Part shown: positions 19,172 through 30,702 of the stretch, piece by piece
Position numbering within the stretch: position 1 is the stretch's first letter
Layout: each line of letters begins with the position of its first letter
Assembly (NCBI RefSeq): GCF_014204495.1
Contig: NZ_JACHLN010000001.1
Coordinates: 1,116,001 to 1,180,000 of the forward strand
Length of the DNA: 64,000 nucleotides
DNA from: Sphingomonas kyeonggiensis
GTDB taxonomy: Bacteria; Pseudomonadota; Alphaproteobacteria; Sphingomonadales; Sphingomonadaceae
Direction: 5' to 3'
Made by a program: the position numbers and the translations under genes
The notes under the pieces: generated by a model
Seen by the model: only the letters and a program-made list of their open reading frames with translations
Told to the model about the DNA's origin: nothing
Databases searched by the model: none

Positions 19172-19951
19172 ATGCGGTGGCCTTCCCGTCTCTTTGCTGA
19201 TTCGGGACTGCTCCGCAGGCGCGGCGCTGCCTTGCTCATCGCGCTCGTCATCGAGCTGCTGCTCCTGGCGCTCCTGCTGTTCTTCGTGCCGCCCCTTCCG
19301 GGCCGCAAGCAGGGCAACAGCCTCAATACCTTCGGGATCGAGGCGTCGAAGGGCGAGGAGAGCCCCGACAAGAAGCCGGCCGAGAAGCAGCAGAAAAAGG
19401 CCGCGCCGAAGCAGCAGGCGCAGTCCCGGACGCAGCCGCCTCCCCCGGTGCCGACTCCGGTCGAGAGCCCGGTGCCGATCGGCCCGCCGACCTTCCTCAA
19501 GCTCAGCCGCAACGATTACCAGCAGGGCGACATCGCCAAGGTGCCGTCGCGCGCGCCGGCTGACGCCCCGGACGGCGCCACCGCCGATGCGGGCGGTGGT
19601 GGCGGCGGTGCCAACGACACGCCGGTGGCGGGCCGCAAGGGCCGGCATGGCGAGACGCTCTATGTCGCCGAATGGGTGCGCGAGCCGCGCGATGCCGAGC
19701 TGTCGCCCTATATCAACGAGAACCGCGCCCGCTTCCCGGGCTTCGGCCTGGTCGCCTGCCGCACCGTGGCGCGCAACCGGGTCGAGGATTGCTACGAGCT
19801 CGACGAGACGCGCGGCACCGGTTTCGCCGGATCGGTTCGCCAGGCCGCCTTCCAGTTCCTGGTCCGCCCGCCGCGGGTGAACGACAAGCTGATGGTCGGC
19901 GAATGGGTGATGATCCGCATCGACTATCGCCGGGTGACACGCCAACCCTGA
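19172..19951 (+). CDS. TonB-like single-span envelope protein
   Basis: 259 aa. One N-terminal membrane helix (ALLIALVIELLLLALLLFFVPP) is followed by a Lys/Gln- then Pro-rich linker (KKPAEKQQKKAAPKQQ, PPPPVPTPVESPVP) and a Gly run. The C-terminal folded part of about 90 residues contains VAEWVREP, INENRARFPGFGLVACRTV and MIRIDYRR. This is the layout of TonB-type energy transducers, and the C-terminal domain is weakly TonB-like. ATG 19172 has GGGGGAAG upstream. No exbBD genes are nearby. Confidence 0.6.
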   Translation: MRWPSRLFADSGLLRRRGAALLIALVIELLLLALLLFFVPPLPGRKQGNSLNTFGIEASKGEESPDKKPAEKQQKKAAPKQQAQSRTQPPPPVPTPVESPVPIGPPTFLKLSRNDYQQGDIAKVPSRAPADAPDGATADAGGGGGGANDTPVAGRKGRHGETLYVAEWVREPRDAELSPYINENRARFPGFGLVACRTVARNRVEDCYELDETRGTGFAGSVRQAAFQFLVRPPRVNDKLMVGEWVMIRIDYRRVTRQP

Positions 19952-19995
19952 GCGATCTCTTGCCGGGAGCCCCCTGCCGAGGCTAGGCGAGGGCG

Positions 19996-21027
19996 ATGAC
20001 CAATGCATCTTCCGTCGGCGCCGAGCGCCTGGCCCGCCGCATGGCCCGCGGCTGCGAATTCCTGGGCAGCGAAACCGCGATCATCTCGGGCGCCATGTCC
20101 TGGGTGTCCGAGCGCAACCTCGTCGCCGCCATCTCCAACGCCGGCGGTTTCGGCGTGATCGCCTGCGGCGCGATGACGCCCGAACTGCTCGACGCGGAGA
20201 TCGCCGGCACCAAGACGCTCACCGACAAGCCCTTCGGCGTCAACCTGATCACCATGCACCCGCAGCTCTTCGAGCTGATCGAGGTCTGCAAGAAGCATGA
20301 TGTCGGCCATGTCGTCCTGGCCGGGGGCCTGCCGCCCGCGGGCTCGCTCGACGCGATCAAGGCCAATGGCGCCAAGCTGATCTGCTTCGCCCCGGCGCTC
20401 AGCCTCGCCAAGAAGCTGATCCGCAGCGGCGTCGACGCGCTGGTGGTCGAGGGCATGGAAGCCGGCGGCCATATCGGCCCGGTCTCGACCAGCGTGCTCG
20501 CGCAGGAGATCCTGCCCGAGGTGGCGAGCCAGGTCCCCGTCTTCGTCGCCGGCGGCATCGGCCGGGGCGAGGCGATCGCCGGCTATCTCGACATGGGCGC
20601 GGCCGGCGTCCAGCTCGGCACCCGCTTCGCCGCGGCGACCGAGAGCATCGCGCATCCGAACTTCAAGAAGGCATTCATCCGCGCCTCGGCCCGCGATGCC
20701 GTCGCCAGCGTCCAGATCGATCCCCGCCTGCCGGTGATCCCGGTCCGCGCGCTCAAGAACGCGGGTGGCGAGCTGTTCACCGCCAAGCAGCGCGAAGTCG
20801 CCCAGTCGCTCGACGAGGGCAAGGTCGAGATGATGGAAGCCCAGCTCCAGATCGAGCATTACTGGGCCGGCGCGCTCCGCCGCGCGGTGATCGACGGCGA
20901 TGTCGAGCATGGCAGCGTGATGGCCGGCCAGTCGGTCGGCATGGTGACCAGGGAGGAGCCGGTCGCCGAGATCATCGCCACGCTGATGGCCGAGGCGGCG
21001 CACGCGCTGGAAAAGCGCGCGGCCTGA
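19996..21027 (+). CDS. Nitronate monooxygenase (2-nitropropane dioxygenase family)
   Basis: 343-aa FMN-dependent TIM-barrel enzyme. Visible family features: GAMSWVSERNLVAAISNAGGFGVIACG at the N-terminus, the FMN-phosphate region VFVAGGIGRGEAIAGYLDMGAAGVQLGT, and EGMEAGGHIG with the His involved in catalysis. It oxidises toxic nitronates; some relatives are enoyl reductases, so the physiological substrate is open. Convergent with the membrane protein gene downstream, separated by a hairpin. Confidence 0.88.
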   Translation: MTNASSVGAERLARRMARGCEFLGSETAIISGAMSWVSERNLVAAISNAGGFGVIACGAMTPELLDAEIAGTKTLTDKPFGVNLITMHPQLFELIEVCKKHDVGHVVLAGGLPPAGSLDAIKANGAKLICFAPALSLAKKLIRSGVDALVVEGMEAGGHIGPVSTSVLAQEILPEVASQVPVFVAGGIGRGEAIAGYLDMGAAGVQLGTRFAAATESIAHPNFKKAFIRASARDAVASVQIDPRLPVIPVRALKNAGGELFTAKQREVAQSLDEGKVEMMEAQLQIEHYWAGALRRAVIDGDVEHGSVMAGQSVGMVTREEPVAEIIATLMAEAAHALEKRAA

Positions 21028-21036
21028 TCCCTGCAG

Positions 21037-21059
21037 GGGAGCGCCTCAGCGGCGCTCCC
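21037..21059. terminator. Hairpin between convergent genes
   Basis: A perfect 9-bp stem (21037-21045 with 21051-21059) and 5-base loop lie at the junction of two converging genes and overlap the last codons of the minus-strand gene. No T tract. Confidence 0.55.
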
Positions 21060-22002
21060 GGTACAGCTGGTAGAGTTCCTTCGCGCACTGGAACACGGTC
21101 AACGCGGCGATCACGATCACGGCGATCTCCAGGCTCTTGTCCAGGCTCTCCTGCACGCGGGCGGCCTTCACCGTGTCCGTGCCGACCACGGTGACGATCT
21201 GCCCGGCCTCGTGCAGGATCTTGGCGATCCACAGCGTGCCCGCGGTGCAGCCCAGGATCAGCGCGGCGCGCACCGGCTTCCAGTGCGGGCGCAGGAAGCC
21301 GATCAGGCTCAGCGCGATCCGTGTGGAGACCAGCGCCACCACCGGCCAGTAGAGCCCCTGCCACACCGCCGCGCCGGTGATCCGCACATCGGCGTCATGC
21401 GGCACGAAGGGCACGGTGAAGCCGCCGGCCCACCAGACCAGGAAGGCGATGCCCAAGCCGATCTCGAACAGCGGCTCCCAGCGCTTCTTCGGCGGCAGGT
21501 CGAGGCGCAGCTTGCCCAGGTCGGGCAGCTCCTCGGGCTTCCATTTGGCGAGATACTTGTCGAGCAGTCCGATCCGCTCGATCACCGCGAAGGCAAGCGT
21601 CACCAGCGCGGCATTGTAGAGCAGCGCATGGACCAGCGCGCCCGATCCGTGCGCCATCGCGCGGGCGAAATTGCCGGTCACCACCAGCCCGCCGCCGATC
21701 TGCACCAGCTCGATCACCGCGACGATCGCCAGCACCACCTTGAGCACGAACCAGTAGAAGGGGAATACTTCCGCCCCGATCAGCGCGCGCTGATCGCCAT
21801 ATTGCCCGGCGACCGCCAGCGGATGCCCGAATTCGCGCAGCACCTGGCTCACCTCGCGCCTGTCGAGCGGCCGGCCGAGCATTTCCTCGCGATCCTCGAT
21901 CCGCGCGGCGATCAGGTCGGCCAGCTCGGCGATGATGTCGTCGGCCTTGGCGGCGGGCAGGTTCCAGCGCACCGCGCCGAGATAGCGTTCGATGAGGTCC
22001 AT
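21046..22002 (-). CDS. HAAS/DUF1700-type membrane protein with PadR partner
   Basis: 318 aa. The N-terminal helical domain (MDLIERYLGAVRWNLPAAKADDIIAELADLI ... VLREFGHPLAVAGQYG) is the HAAS signature seen in proteins encoded next to PadR regulators. About six membrane segments follow. Its ATG overlaps the stop of the padR-like gene in a TGATG junction, so the two are translationally coupled. Function of the family is unknown; it probably senses or acts at the membrane under control of the regulator. Confidence 0.8.
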   Translation of the reverse strand: MDLIERYLGAVRWNLPAAKADDIIAELADLIAARIEDREEMLGRPLDRREVSQVLREFGHPLAVAGQYGDQRALIGAEVFPFYWFVLKVVLAIVAVIELVQIGGGLVVTGNFARAMAHGSGALVHALLYNAALVTLAFAVIERIGLLDKYLAKWKPEELPDLGKLRLDLPPKKRWEPLFEIGLGIAFLVWWAGGFTVPFVPHDADVRITGAAVWQGLYWPVVALVSTRIALSLIGFLRPHWKPVRAALILGCTAGTLWIAKILHEAGQIVTVVGTDTVKAARVQESLDKSLEIAVIVIAALTVFQCAKELYQLYRERR

Positions 22003-22343
22003 CACTTGTCTCCCTCGGTAAGGCGCAGGATCGATTCCGAAATCGCGTTCCATTCGGCGAGCAGCTGGCCGAGCACGTGCAGGCCGTCGGCATTCAGCCG
22101 GTAGAAGCGCTTGTTGCGCTTGCCTTCCTCGCGCCATTCGCTGGTCAGCAGCCCCTGGGCCTCCAGCCGGCGGAGCAGCGGATAGAGCGCGCCTTCGTCG
22201 ATCGGCAGCCCGGCTTCCTCCAGGCTGGTGCGCAGCGTGTAGCCATAGCGCTCCTCGCGCAGCGCCCCGAGCACCGCCAGTACCAGCGATCCGCGCCGCA
22301 GCTCGACGCGCAGTTTCTCGAACAGGTCTTCCTCGACCGGCAT
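22002..22343 (-). CDS. PadR-family transcriptional regulator
   Basis: 113-aa winged-helix repressor: ELRRGSLVLAVLGALREERYGYTLRTSLEEAGLPIDEGALYPLLRRLEAQGLL is the PadR signature, with the wing at SEWREEGKRNKRFYRL. ATG 22343 has AGGA upstream; in-frame ATG 22358 is an alternative. A 31-bp near-palindrome lies directly upstream over a recognisable promoter, which suggests autoregulation. Coupled to the HAAS-type membrane gene. Confidence 0.9.
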   Translation of the reverse strand: MPVEEDLFEKLRVELRRGSLVLAVLGALREERYGYTLRTSLEEAGLPIDEGALYPLLRRLEAQGLLTSEWREEGKRNKRFYRLNADGLHVLGQLLAEWNAISESILRLTEGDK

Positions 22344-22367
22344 CGTCCTGTGCCTCATATCGTGTAT

Positions 22368-22405
22368 GACACATACTATGTAGTACACAGTATATGTCGC
22401 GGCAA
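22368..22405 (-). promoter_or_regulatory. Promoter and probable PadR operator
   Basis: On the minus strand TTGCCG (22400-22405) and TACATA (22377-22382) are 17 bases apart. A 31-bp near-palindrome (22368-22398, ends GACA..TGTC, centre GTA-G-TAC) covers the spacer and the -10, the expected place for a repressor of its own gene. Confidence 0.65.
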
Positions 22406-22548
22406 GGCCTTCGCCCGATCGTTACGCAAGTGATTGGAATATGCGACGAATCGAAGCGGTAACCGGCTGATTCACAAAGATTCTTCAGGGCAGATTCAGC
22501 GCGTCGCGAGAAGCTGTCACCGGGGATAGAGACCGGGGGGTTTCACAC

Positions 22549-23163
22549 ATGAAGAAGGTAATCTGGGGCGCTGCGGCGCTCGTTGGAATCGCGTGCGCAG
22601 TTCCGGCGCAGGCGCAATATCGGGGGGATTCGCGGCCCCTGCCACCGGCTGGGGCGACGTTCAATCAGCTGATCCCGGCCATCGCTGCCGATGGCCGGTA
22701 CGACACCGTCAATCACCATATCTCGCGTGAGCAGACTGCCTGGCATGTCCGCGCCGCGCTCAACGTTGCGGCGCTTGGTTGCCGGGACGAAGCGGAGCGC
22801 GAGACGGTCGCAGCCTATAACGCGATGCTCGGCCGCCACCGGGCCTCGCTGGCCGCGGCCGATACGGCGGTGAAGGCGCAATATCGCGCGCGCTACGGCG
22901 CGGGCTGGGATTCGCGGCACGATCGCGACATGACCCGCGTCTACAATTTCTTCGCCCAGCCACCCGCCCAGACCGGCTTCTGCCGCGTCGCGCGCGACGT
23001 GCTGGCCGAAGTGGGGCAGGTGCGGCCCGAGGCGTTCGCCGCCTTCGCGGCCGACGCGCTGCCGCGGCTCGAGGCGCCGTTCACCGATTTCTACCGCGAC
23101 TACGACGCCTGGCGGATCGCCGATCGCGCCTGGGGCAGCCGCCTGGCCAGCCTCCAGCGTTAA
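22549..23163 (+). CDS. Exported hypothetical protein
   Basis: 204 aa. The signal peptide MKKVIWGAAALVGIACAVPAQA is followed by a mostly helical mature part, with two Cys (ALGCRDEAE, TGFCRVARD) that could form a disulfide. QYRARYGAGWDSRHDRDMTRVYNFFAQ is a distinctive segment, but I recognise no family. It is followed after 75 bases by ptsP on the same strand. Confidence 0.7.
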   Translation: MKKVIWGAAALVGIACAVPAQAQYRGDSRPLPPAGATFNQLIPAIAADGRYDTVNHHISREQTAWHVRAALNVAALGCRDEAERETVAAYNAMLGRHRASLAAADTAVKAQYRARYGAGWDSRHDRDMTRVYNFFAQPPAQTGFCRVARDVLAEVGQVRPEAFAAFAADALPRLEAPFTDFYRDYDAWRIADRAWGSRLASLQR

Positions 23164-23238
23164 AAACCTTCGCAGCCGTAACGGTTTGTGTTCGTCGGCG
23201 CATGGCGCGGGCGAACACAATCTGTTAGCGCCTTGTGC

Positions 23239-25518
23239 ATGCCCGTTTCCGCCGCCGCCTCGGCCCGCGAAATCCTGACGCGCCTCCACGACGTGATGGC
23301 GTCGCGCAACCCGGCGCAATCGAAGCTCAATTCGGTCGTCAACATCATCGGCGAGGCGCTGTCGAGCGAAGTCTGCTCGATCTACCTGCTGCGCGAAGGG
23401 TTGCTCGAGCTGTTCGCCACCCGCGGCCTCGCGCAGGAAGCCGTCCATGTCACCAAGCTCGCGCTCGGCGAGGGCCTAGTCGGCACGATCGCCCAGAATG
23501 TCGAGACGCTGAACCTCGACGAGGCCGAGATGCACCCGGCCTTCGCCTATCGCCCGGAAACGGGGGAAGAGGCGTTCCACAGCTTTGCCGGCGTGCCGAT
23601 CATCCGGCGCGAGCGCTCGGTCGGCGTGCTCGCGGTCCAGCATGCCGAATCGCGGCGCTATGCGAGTGAGGAGATCGAGGCGCTGCAGACCGTGGCGATG
23701 GTGCTCTCCGAGCTGATCGCCAATGCCGACCTGATCGATCCCGCCAGCGCCGGCGGCTCCACCCGGCTCCAGTCGACCGCGCCCGAGCTCGGCCACGGCT
23801 TCAAGCTGGTCGATGGCATGGCCGCCGGCGTCGCGGTGTTCCACCAGCCGCGCATCGTCATCGAGCATACCGTCGCCGAGGATACCGAGGCGGAGCGCCA
23901 CCGCGTCTATGCCGCGTTCGACAAGATGCGCGAGCAGATCGACCGGATGGCCAGCCAGGCCGAGTTTGGCGGCGGCGGCGAGCAGGACGAGATCCTCGCG
24001 ACCTACAAGATGTTCGCCTATGACGAAGGCTGGTCGCGCCGGATCAACGAGGCGATCGATTCCGGCCTGACCGCCGAGGCGGCGATCGAGCGCGTCCAGC
24101 AGCGCACCCGCCAGCGCATGCGCGAGATCGACGATCCCCTGCTTCGGGATCGCATGCACGATCTGGAGGACCTGGCGAACCGCCTGCTCCGCATCGTCTC
24201 GGGCCAGCTCGGCACCGCCGCGCAGATGGGCCTGCGCCAGGATTCGATCCTGATCGCCAAGAATCTGGGTCCCGCCGAACTGCTCGAATATGACCGCCGC
24301 CGCCTGAAGGGCGTGGTGCTCGAGGAAGGCTCGCTCACCGCGCATGTCACCATCGTCGCCCGCGCCATGGGCGTGCCGGTGCTTGGTCGTGTCCGCAACA
24401 TCCGCCAGCTGATCGCCGAAGGCGACATGATGCTGCTCGACACCGTCGAGGAAAGCCTGCTCGTCCGACCGACGCCCGCGATGGAAGAGGCGTTCGAGGC
24501 CAAGCTCGAGCTCAGCCAGAAACGCCGCGCCGCCTTTGCCCAGATGCGGAACGTGGCGCCGGTCACGGCCGATGGCCACCGGGTCGCGGTGATGATCAAC
24601 GCGGGTCTGCGCGACGACATGGCCGCGCTGGACCTGACCGGTGCCGACGGCATCGGTCTGTTCCGCACCGAATTCCAGTTCCTCGTCTCGGCCACCTTGC
24701 CCCAGCGCGAGATGCAGCGCCGGCTCTACAAGGACGTGCTCGATGCGGCGGGCGACCGCTCGGTCACCTTCCGCACCGTCGATATCGGCGGAGACAAGGC
24801 GCTGCCCTATCTCAATCACGACGAGGACGGCGAGGAAGAGAACCCCGCGATGGGCTGGCGGGCGCTTCGCCTGGCGCTCGATCGCGATGGCCTGATGAAG
24901 GCGCAGGCGCGCGCGCTGATCGAGGCGGGTGCCGGCCGCCCGCTCAACATCATGTTCCCGATGGTCTCCGAACCCTGGGAGTTCGACGAGGCGCGCGAGC
25001 TGTTCGAGGCGCAGCGTACCTGGCTGGCCGCGCGCGGCCGCAAGATGCCGACCGAGATCCGCTACGGCGCGATGCTCGAAGTGCCGGCCCTCGCGGAGGT
25101 GCTCGACCTGCTGCTGCCCAAGCTCGATTTCCTGTCGATCGGCACCAACGACCTCACCCAGTTCCTGTTCGCCGCCGATCGCGCGCACCCCAAGCTGGCG
25201 CTGCGCTATGACTGGCTCAGCCCGTCGATCCTGCGCTTCCTCAAGCGTGTCGCCGATCAGTGCGCGGCGGCAGGCGTGCCGGTGGGCGTGTGCGGCGAGA
25301 TGGGCGGGCGTCCGCTGGAAGCGCTGGCGCTGCTCGGGCTCGGCATCGATCGCCTGTCGATCACCCCGGCGGCGGTCGGGCCGATCAAGGCGATGGTCCG
25401 TTCGCTCGATCGCGCGGCGCTGATCGATGCGATGGGCGCGATGCTGGCCGAACCGGGGCGTTCGCTGCGCGATCAGCTCGAAGCCTGGGCAAGCGAACAT
25501 TCCGTCGAACTGGCTTGA
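23239..25518 (+). CDS. ptsP: Phosphoenolpyruvate-protein phosphotransferase PtsP (EI-Ntr)
   Basis: 759 aa. An N-terminal GAF domain (residues about 10-165), then the enzyme I parts: phosphohistidine domain with active His369 in GSLTAHVTIVARAMGVPV and the PEP-binding barrel (TVDIGGDKALPYL, GTNDLTQFLFAADR, VCGEMGGRP). It starts the nitrogen-related phosphorelay PtsP-NPr-EIIA-Ntr that links metabolism to regulation. GAF distinguishes it from sugar-specific EI. ATG 23239 gives the normal N-terminus. No ptsO/ptsN is in the window. Confidence 0.96.
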   Translation: MPVSAAASAREILTRLHDVMASRNPAQSKLNSVVNIIGEALSSEVCSIYLLREGLLELFATRGLAQEAVHVTKLALGEGLVGTIAQNVETLNLDEAEMHPAFAYRPETGEEAFHSFAGVPIIRRERSVGVLAVQHAESRRYASEEIEALQTVAMVLSELIANADLIDPASAGGSTRLQSTAPELGHGFKLVDGMAAGVAVFHQPRIVIEHTVAEDTEAERHRVYAAFDKMREQIDRMASQAEFGGGGEQDEILATYKMFAYDEGWSRRINEAIDSGLTAEAAIERVQQRTRQRMREIDDPLLRDRMHDLEDLANRLLRIVSGQLGTAAQMGLRQDSILIAKNLGPAELLEYDRRRLKGVVLEEGSLTAHVTIVARAMGVPVLGRVRNIRQLIAEGDMMLLDTVEESLLVRPTPAMEEAFEAKLELSQKRRAAFAQMRNVAPVTADGHRVAVMINAGLRDDMAALDLTGADGIGLFRTEFQFLVSATLPQREMQRRLYKDVLDAAGDRSVTFRTVDIGGDKALPYLNHDEDGEEENPAMGWRALRLALDRDGLMKAQARALIEAGAGRPLNIMFPMVSEPWEFDEARELFEAQRTWLAARGRKMPTEIRYGAMLEVPALAEVLDLLLPKLDFLSIGTNDLTQFLFAADRAHPKLALRYDWLSPSILRFLKRVADQCAAAGVPVGVCGEMGGRPLEALALLGLGIDRLSITPAAVGPIKAMVRSLDRAALIDAMGAMLAEPGRSLRDQLEAWASEHSVELA

Positions 25519-25534
25519 TCTGCCGGTAAAATAC

Positions 25535-25556
25535 CCCCTGTCGGCGTTGACAGGGG
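25535..25556 (+). terminator. Hairpin after ptsP
   Basis: Perfect 8-bp stem (25535-25542 with 25549-25556), 6-base loop, 17 bases after the ptsP stop. No T tract. Confidence 0.4.
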
Positions 25557-25627
25557 CGGCTTGGTGAACGACAGCTTCAGCCGTGGCGGGAGCTCCGGGC
25601 GCAACCCTTCCGCTACGGAGAGTATGG

Positions 25628-26560
25628 ATGGAAGGCGAAGCCGCCGAAGACCCGACCCTGTTCCCCACCACGGTGGGCGAGAAGCTTCGTGCCGCGCGTG
25701 AAGCGCAGGGGCTCGATCTTCCCGAAGTAGCGGCGCGTACCCGAATTCCCCAGCGGCATCTCGAAGCGATCGAAAAGGGCAATTACGCCGGGCTTCCCTC
25801 GATCACCTATGCGCTGGGTTTCGCCAAGGCTTATGCCCGCGCGGTCGGTGCGGATGAAGTGGTGATCGCCCGCGAGCTGCGCACCGAGCTGCACCGCAAT
25901 CCCGAGCGCGCCGCGCCGGTACCCGCCTATGAGACCAGCGATCCGGCGCGCGTGCCGCCGCGCGGCCTGGCGATCTTCGGCGTCATCCTCGCGCTCGTGC
26001 TGATCGCCGGCGCTATCGTCTATTACGGCACCGATCTTTTCCGCGGCAGCGCGCCGGCGCCCGAGACGCTGACCACCGAGGAGCCGGTGGCCAACACCGC
26101 CGACAATGGCGTGATGGCCAATGCCGCGACGCCGGTGGTGCCGAATGGCGGCCAGGTCTCGCTGGTTGCGCTCGACACGGTCTGGATCCGTGTCACCGAC
26201 GCCAAGGGCCAGAAGCTGGTCGAGAAGGAGCTTGCGCCGGGTGAGCGCTATGACGTGCCGGCCGATGCCGATCATCCGCGCATCCGCACCGGCGGGCCGG
26301 AAAAGATCCAGGTCACGCTCAACGGCTCGAACATCGATCCGCTCGGCCGTGCCGGCACGACGGTGGATGTCGAGGTGAGTGCCGACGCGCTGCGCAACCG
26401 CAACCAGCCGGGTGCTGGGCCGATCGCCGGATCGTCACCGACCGCAGCTGCCCCGGCCGCCGCGCGTCGCGAACGCCCGGCTGCGCGCCTCTCGGTGAGC
26501 ACGCCGACCCCTGCACCGGTCGAGCCGGCTGCGACGAGCGCTGGCAACAGCACGCCATAA
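25628..26560 (+). CDS. RodZ-like helix-turn-helix membrane protein
   Basis: 310 aa. An N-terminal cro/RodZ-type helix-turn-helix (VGEKLRAAREAQGLDLPEVAARTRIPQRHLEAIEKGNY), then a membrane helix (GLAIFGVILALVLIAGAIVYYG), a low-complexity region and a periplasmic DUF4115 domain (SLVALDTVWIRVTDAKGQKLVEKEL). This layout matches RodZ, which links MreB to the cell envelope in rod-shaped bacteria. ATG 25628 is preceded by GGAGAG. It precedes cpoB in the same direction. Confidence 0.85.
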   Translation: MEGEAAEDPTLFPTTVGEKLRAAREAQGLDLPEVAARTRIPQRHLEAIEKGNYAGLPSITYALGFAKAYARAVGADEVVIARELRTELHRNPERAAPVPAYETSDPARVPPRGLAIFGVILALVLIAGAIVYYGTDLFRGSAPAPETLTTEEPVANTADNGVMANAATPVVPNGGQVSLVALDTVWIRVTDAKGQKLVEKELAPGERYDVPADADHPRIRTGGPEKIQVTLNGSNIDPLGRAGTTVDVEVSADALRNRNQPGAGPIAGSSPTAAAPAAARRERPAARLSVSTPTPAPVEPAATSAGNSTP

Positions 26561-26651
26561 GGATTTCCCCCGGGACTGGCGGGAAGTGCCTTCTGGCGGT
26601 TATAGCGAATTTCCGTTCACCTTGTTTGACCTGCACCGGGGGGTGTGATCG

Positions 26652-27623
26652 ATGCGTTTTCTTCTCGCTGCAACGGCAATGGCCGTCGTCTTCGGTGCCG
26701 CCGGCACTGCCCAGGCCCAGGATTCCGCCATCTCCGGCCGTGTCGACCGGCTGGAGCGCGAGATGCGCGCCGTGCAGCGCAAGGTCTTCCCGGGCGGCGC
26801 CGGCCAGACGGTCGAGCCCCAGATCACACCCGAGACCAGCACTACCGTGCCGGGCATGCCCTCCAGCTCGCCGCTGAGCGACCTCACCCAGCGCGTGACT
26901 GCGCTTGAGGAGCAGCAGCGCACGCTCACCGGCCAGGTCGAGCAGGGCCAGTATCGCCTGCGCCAGCTCGAGGATGCCTTCGCCGCCTATAAGCGGCTTG
27001 CCGACAACCGCCTCAAGGCGCTCGAGGATCGTTCGACCGCCACTGCCGCGCTTGGCGGCGAGGACACCACCGTGCCCGCCGATACCGCCGGCGCGGTGAT
27101 CCGGCCGCCCGCCCCGATCGGCACGCGTCCGAGCATCCCGGCGCCAGGTGCCGGCACCACGCCCGCCGCGCCCAAGCCGACCGGCACGCGCGCGCAGCAG
27201 GTCGCCGCGATCGAGAAGCCCGCCACCGGCGATCCGGCCGAGGACGGCTACACCTATGGCTTCCGCCTGTGGCAGGCCAAGCTCTATCCGGAAGCGCGCC
27301 GCGAGCTCGAGACCGTCGCGACGAAGTACCCGACGCATCGCCGCGCCAGCTATTCGCAGAACCTGCTCGGCCGCGCCTATCTCGACAGCGGCGCGCCCAG
27401 CCTGGCGGCGGTGGCGTTCTATGAGAACTACAAGAAGAACCCCAAGGGCGAGCGCGCGCCCGACAGCCTCTATTATCTCGCCCAGGCGCTCATCAAGCTG
27501 AAGAAGCCCGCCAGCGAAGTCTGCAAGGTCTATACCGAGCTCGACCAGCTTTATGGCGACAAGCTGTCGACCGAGATGAAGGCCGGCGTGGCCGAGGGCC
27601 GTGCAAGTCAGAAGTGCAAGTGA
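26652..27623 (+). CDS. cpoB: Cell division coordinator CpoB (YbgF, Tol-Pal associated)
   Basis: 323-aa periplasmic protein: signal peptide MRFLLAATAMAVVFGAAGTAQAQ, an N-terminal coiled coil (GRVDRLEREMRAVQRKV; LTQRVTALEEQQRTLTGQVE) that trimerises, a Pro-rich linker and C-terminal TPR repeats (AEDGYTYGFRLWQAKLYPEARREL ... ERAPDSLYYLAQALIKLKK). CpoB couples peptidoglycan synthesis to outer-membrane constriction with Tol-Pal. tol and pal genes are not adjacent here. Its 3' end overlaps tilS by 23 bases. Confidence 0.9.
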   Translation: MRFLLAATAMAVVFGAAGTAQAQDSAISGRVDRLEREMRAVQRKVFPGGAGQTVEPQITPETSTTVPGMPSSSPLSDLTQRVTALEEQQRTLTGQVEQGQYRLRQLEDAFAAYKRLADNRLKALEDRSTATAALGGEDTTVPADTAGAVIRPPAPIGTRPSIPAPGAGTTPAAPKPTGTRAQQVAAIEKPATGDPAEDGYTYGFRLWQAKLYPEARRELETVATKYPTHRRASYSQNLLGRAYLDSGAPSLAAVAFYENYKKNPKGERAPDSLYYLAQALIKLKKPASEVCKVYTELDQLYGDKLSTEMKAGVAEGRASQKCK

Positions 27624-28602
27624 CCGGCTGACGCTCGACCGCGACCAGGTCGAGCGTTTCCGCCGGGACTGTGTGGCGCTCACCGGCGCCGCGCCTTCCC
27701 CCGACAATGTCCTCGCGCTTGCCGTCTCGGGTGGGCCGGACAGTCTCGCGCTGCTGCTCCTCGGCCATGCCGCCTTTCCGGGCTCAGTGATCGCCGCCAC
27801 CGTCGATCACGGCCTGCGCCCCGAGGCGGCCGAGGAGGCGGCGCTGGTCCGCCGCCTGTGCAACCAGCTCGACGTGCCGCATGAGACGCTCGCCGGCACC
27901 GTTCCCGCCGCCGGCAACCTCCAGCAGGGCGCACGGGCGCTGCGCTACGCGCTGCTCGCCGACTGGGCGATGGGCCGCGCGGCCTGGGTGGCCACCGCGC
28001 ACCAGCAGGATGATGTCGCCGAGACCTTCCTGATGCGCGCCCGGCGCGGCGCCGGGGCAGGGGGACTCGCGGCGATGGCGGCCGCGCGCCCGCTCGGTCC
28101 CATCCAGCTTATCCGCCCGCTACTCGGATGGACCCGTGCCGAGCTGGAGGTGCTGGTCGAAGGCGCCGGCATCGCCCCGGTCCGCGACCCCTCCAACCAG
28201 GACCCCCGCTTCGACCGCGCCCGCATCCGCGCCCTGCTTGCCGAGGCCGGGGACCTGCCCGCCGATCGCCTCGCTGCCGCGGCGCGCAACCTGCGCGACG
28301 CCGAGGATGCGCTTGCCTGGATCGCCGAGCGCGAATGGCAGGGGCGGGCGGTGGTCGCCGGCGGCACGGTCGCGCTCGATCCCGCCGGGCTGCCCCGCGA
28401 GCTCCGCCGACGTCTAGCCGAACGCGCCGTCGCCACCGTCCGCGAAGCGCATGGCCTCAGCCCCGACTGGCGCGAGACCGGGCTCGAGCCACTGCTGGCC
28501 GCGCTCGATTCGGGGGGCACCGGTACTCTTGCGGAAGTGATCGGGCGAACCAAAGCCGCTATCTGGCGTTTCGAGCTGGCGCCACCCCGTCGATCACACT
28601 GA
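27601..28602 (+). CDS. tilS: tRNA(Ile)-lysidine synthase
   Basis: 333-aa PP-loop ATPase that converts C34 of the CAU-anticodon tRNA-Ile to lysidine, so that AUA is read as Ile. The P-loop SGGPDS is at residues 43-48; [25 protein letters not shown] and [14 protein letters not shown] are family landmarks. It starts with GTG at 27601 inside cpoB, a 23-base overlap that implies translational coupling. A shortened C-terminal domain is common in alphaproteobacteria. cpoB-tilS-ftsH order is conserved in the group. Confidence 0.94.
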   Translation: MQVRSASDRLTLDRDQVERFRRDCVALTGAAPSPDNVLALAVSGGPDSLALLLLGHAAFPGSVIAATVDHGLRPEAAEEAALVRRLCNQLDVPHETLAGTVPAAGNLQQGARALRYALLADWAMGRAAWVATAHQQDDVAETFLMRARRGAGAGGLAAMAAARPLGPIQLIRPLLGWTRAELEVLVEGAGIAPVRDPSNQDPRFDRARIRALLAEAGDLPADRLAAAARNLRDAEDALAWIAEREWQGRAVVAGGTVALDPAGLPRELRRRLAERAVATVREAHGLSPDWRETGLEPLLAALDSGGTGTLAEVIGRTKAAIWRFELAPPRRSH

Positions 28603-28669
28603 TCGACGCTGTTCCATTGCCATTAACTTGGCCATGCCTATCTTGGGGCGTGAAAGGTACCGATTCCGC

Positions 28670-30631
<1,962 letters not shown>

Positions 30632-30665
30632 TCCGGCGGAAACGCCGCCGACACGGATGTGAATT

Positions 30666-30701
30666 AGCCCTTCCCGGCAACCTTGCTGGGGAGGGCTTTT
30701 T
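30666..30701 (+). terminator. Rho-independent terminator after ftsH, overlapping the next ribosome site
   Basis: A 10-bp stem with one wobble pair (30666-30675 with 30688-30697), 12-base loop and a T4 tail. The 3' arm GGGGAGGG would also be the Shine-Dalgarno sequence for GTG 30703, so the hairpin could hide that site. Confidence 0.75.
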
Positions 30702-30702
30702 C

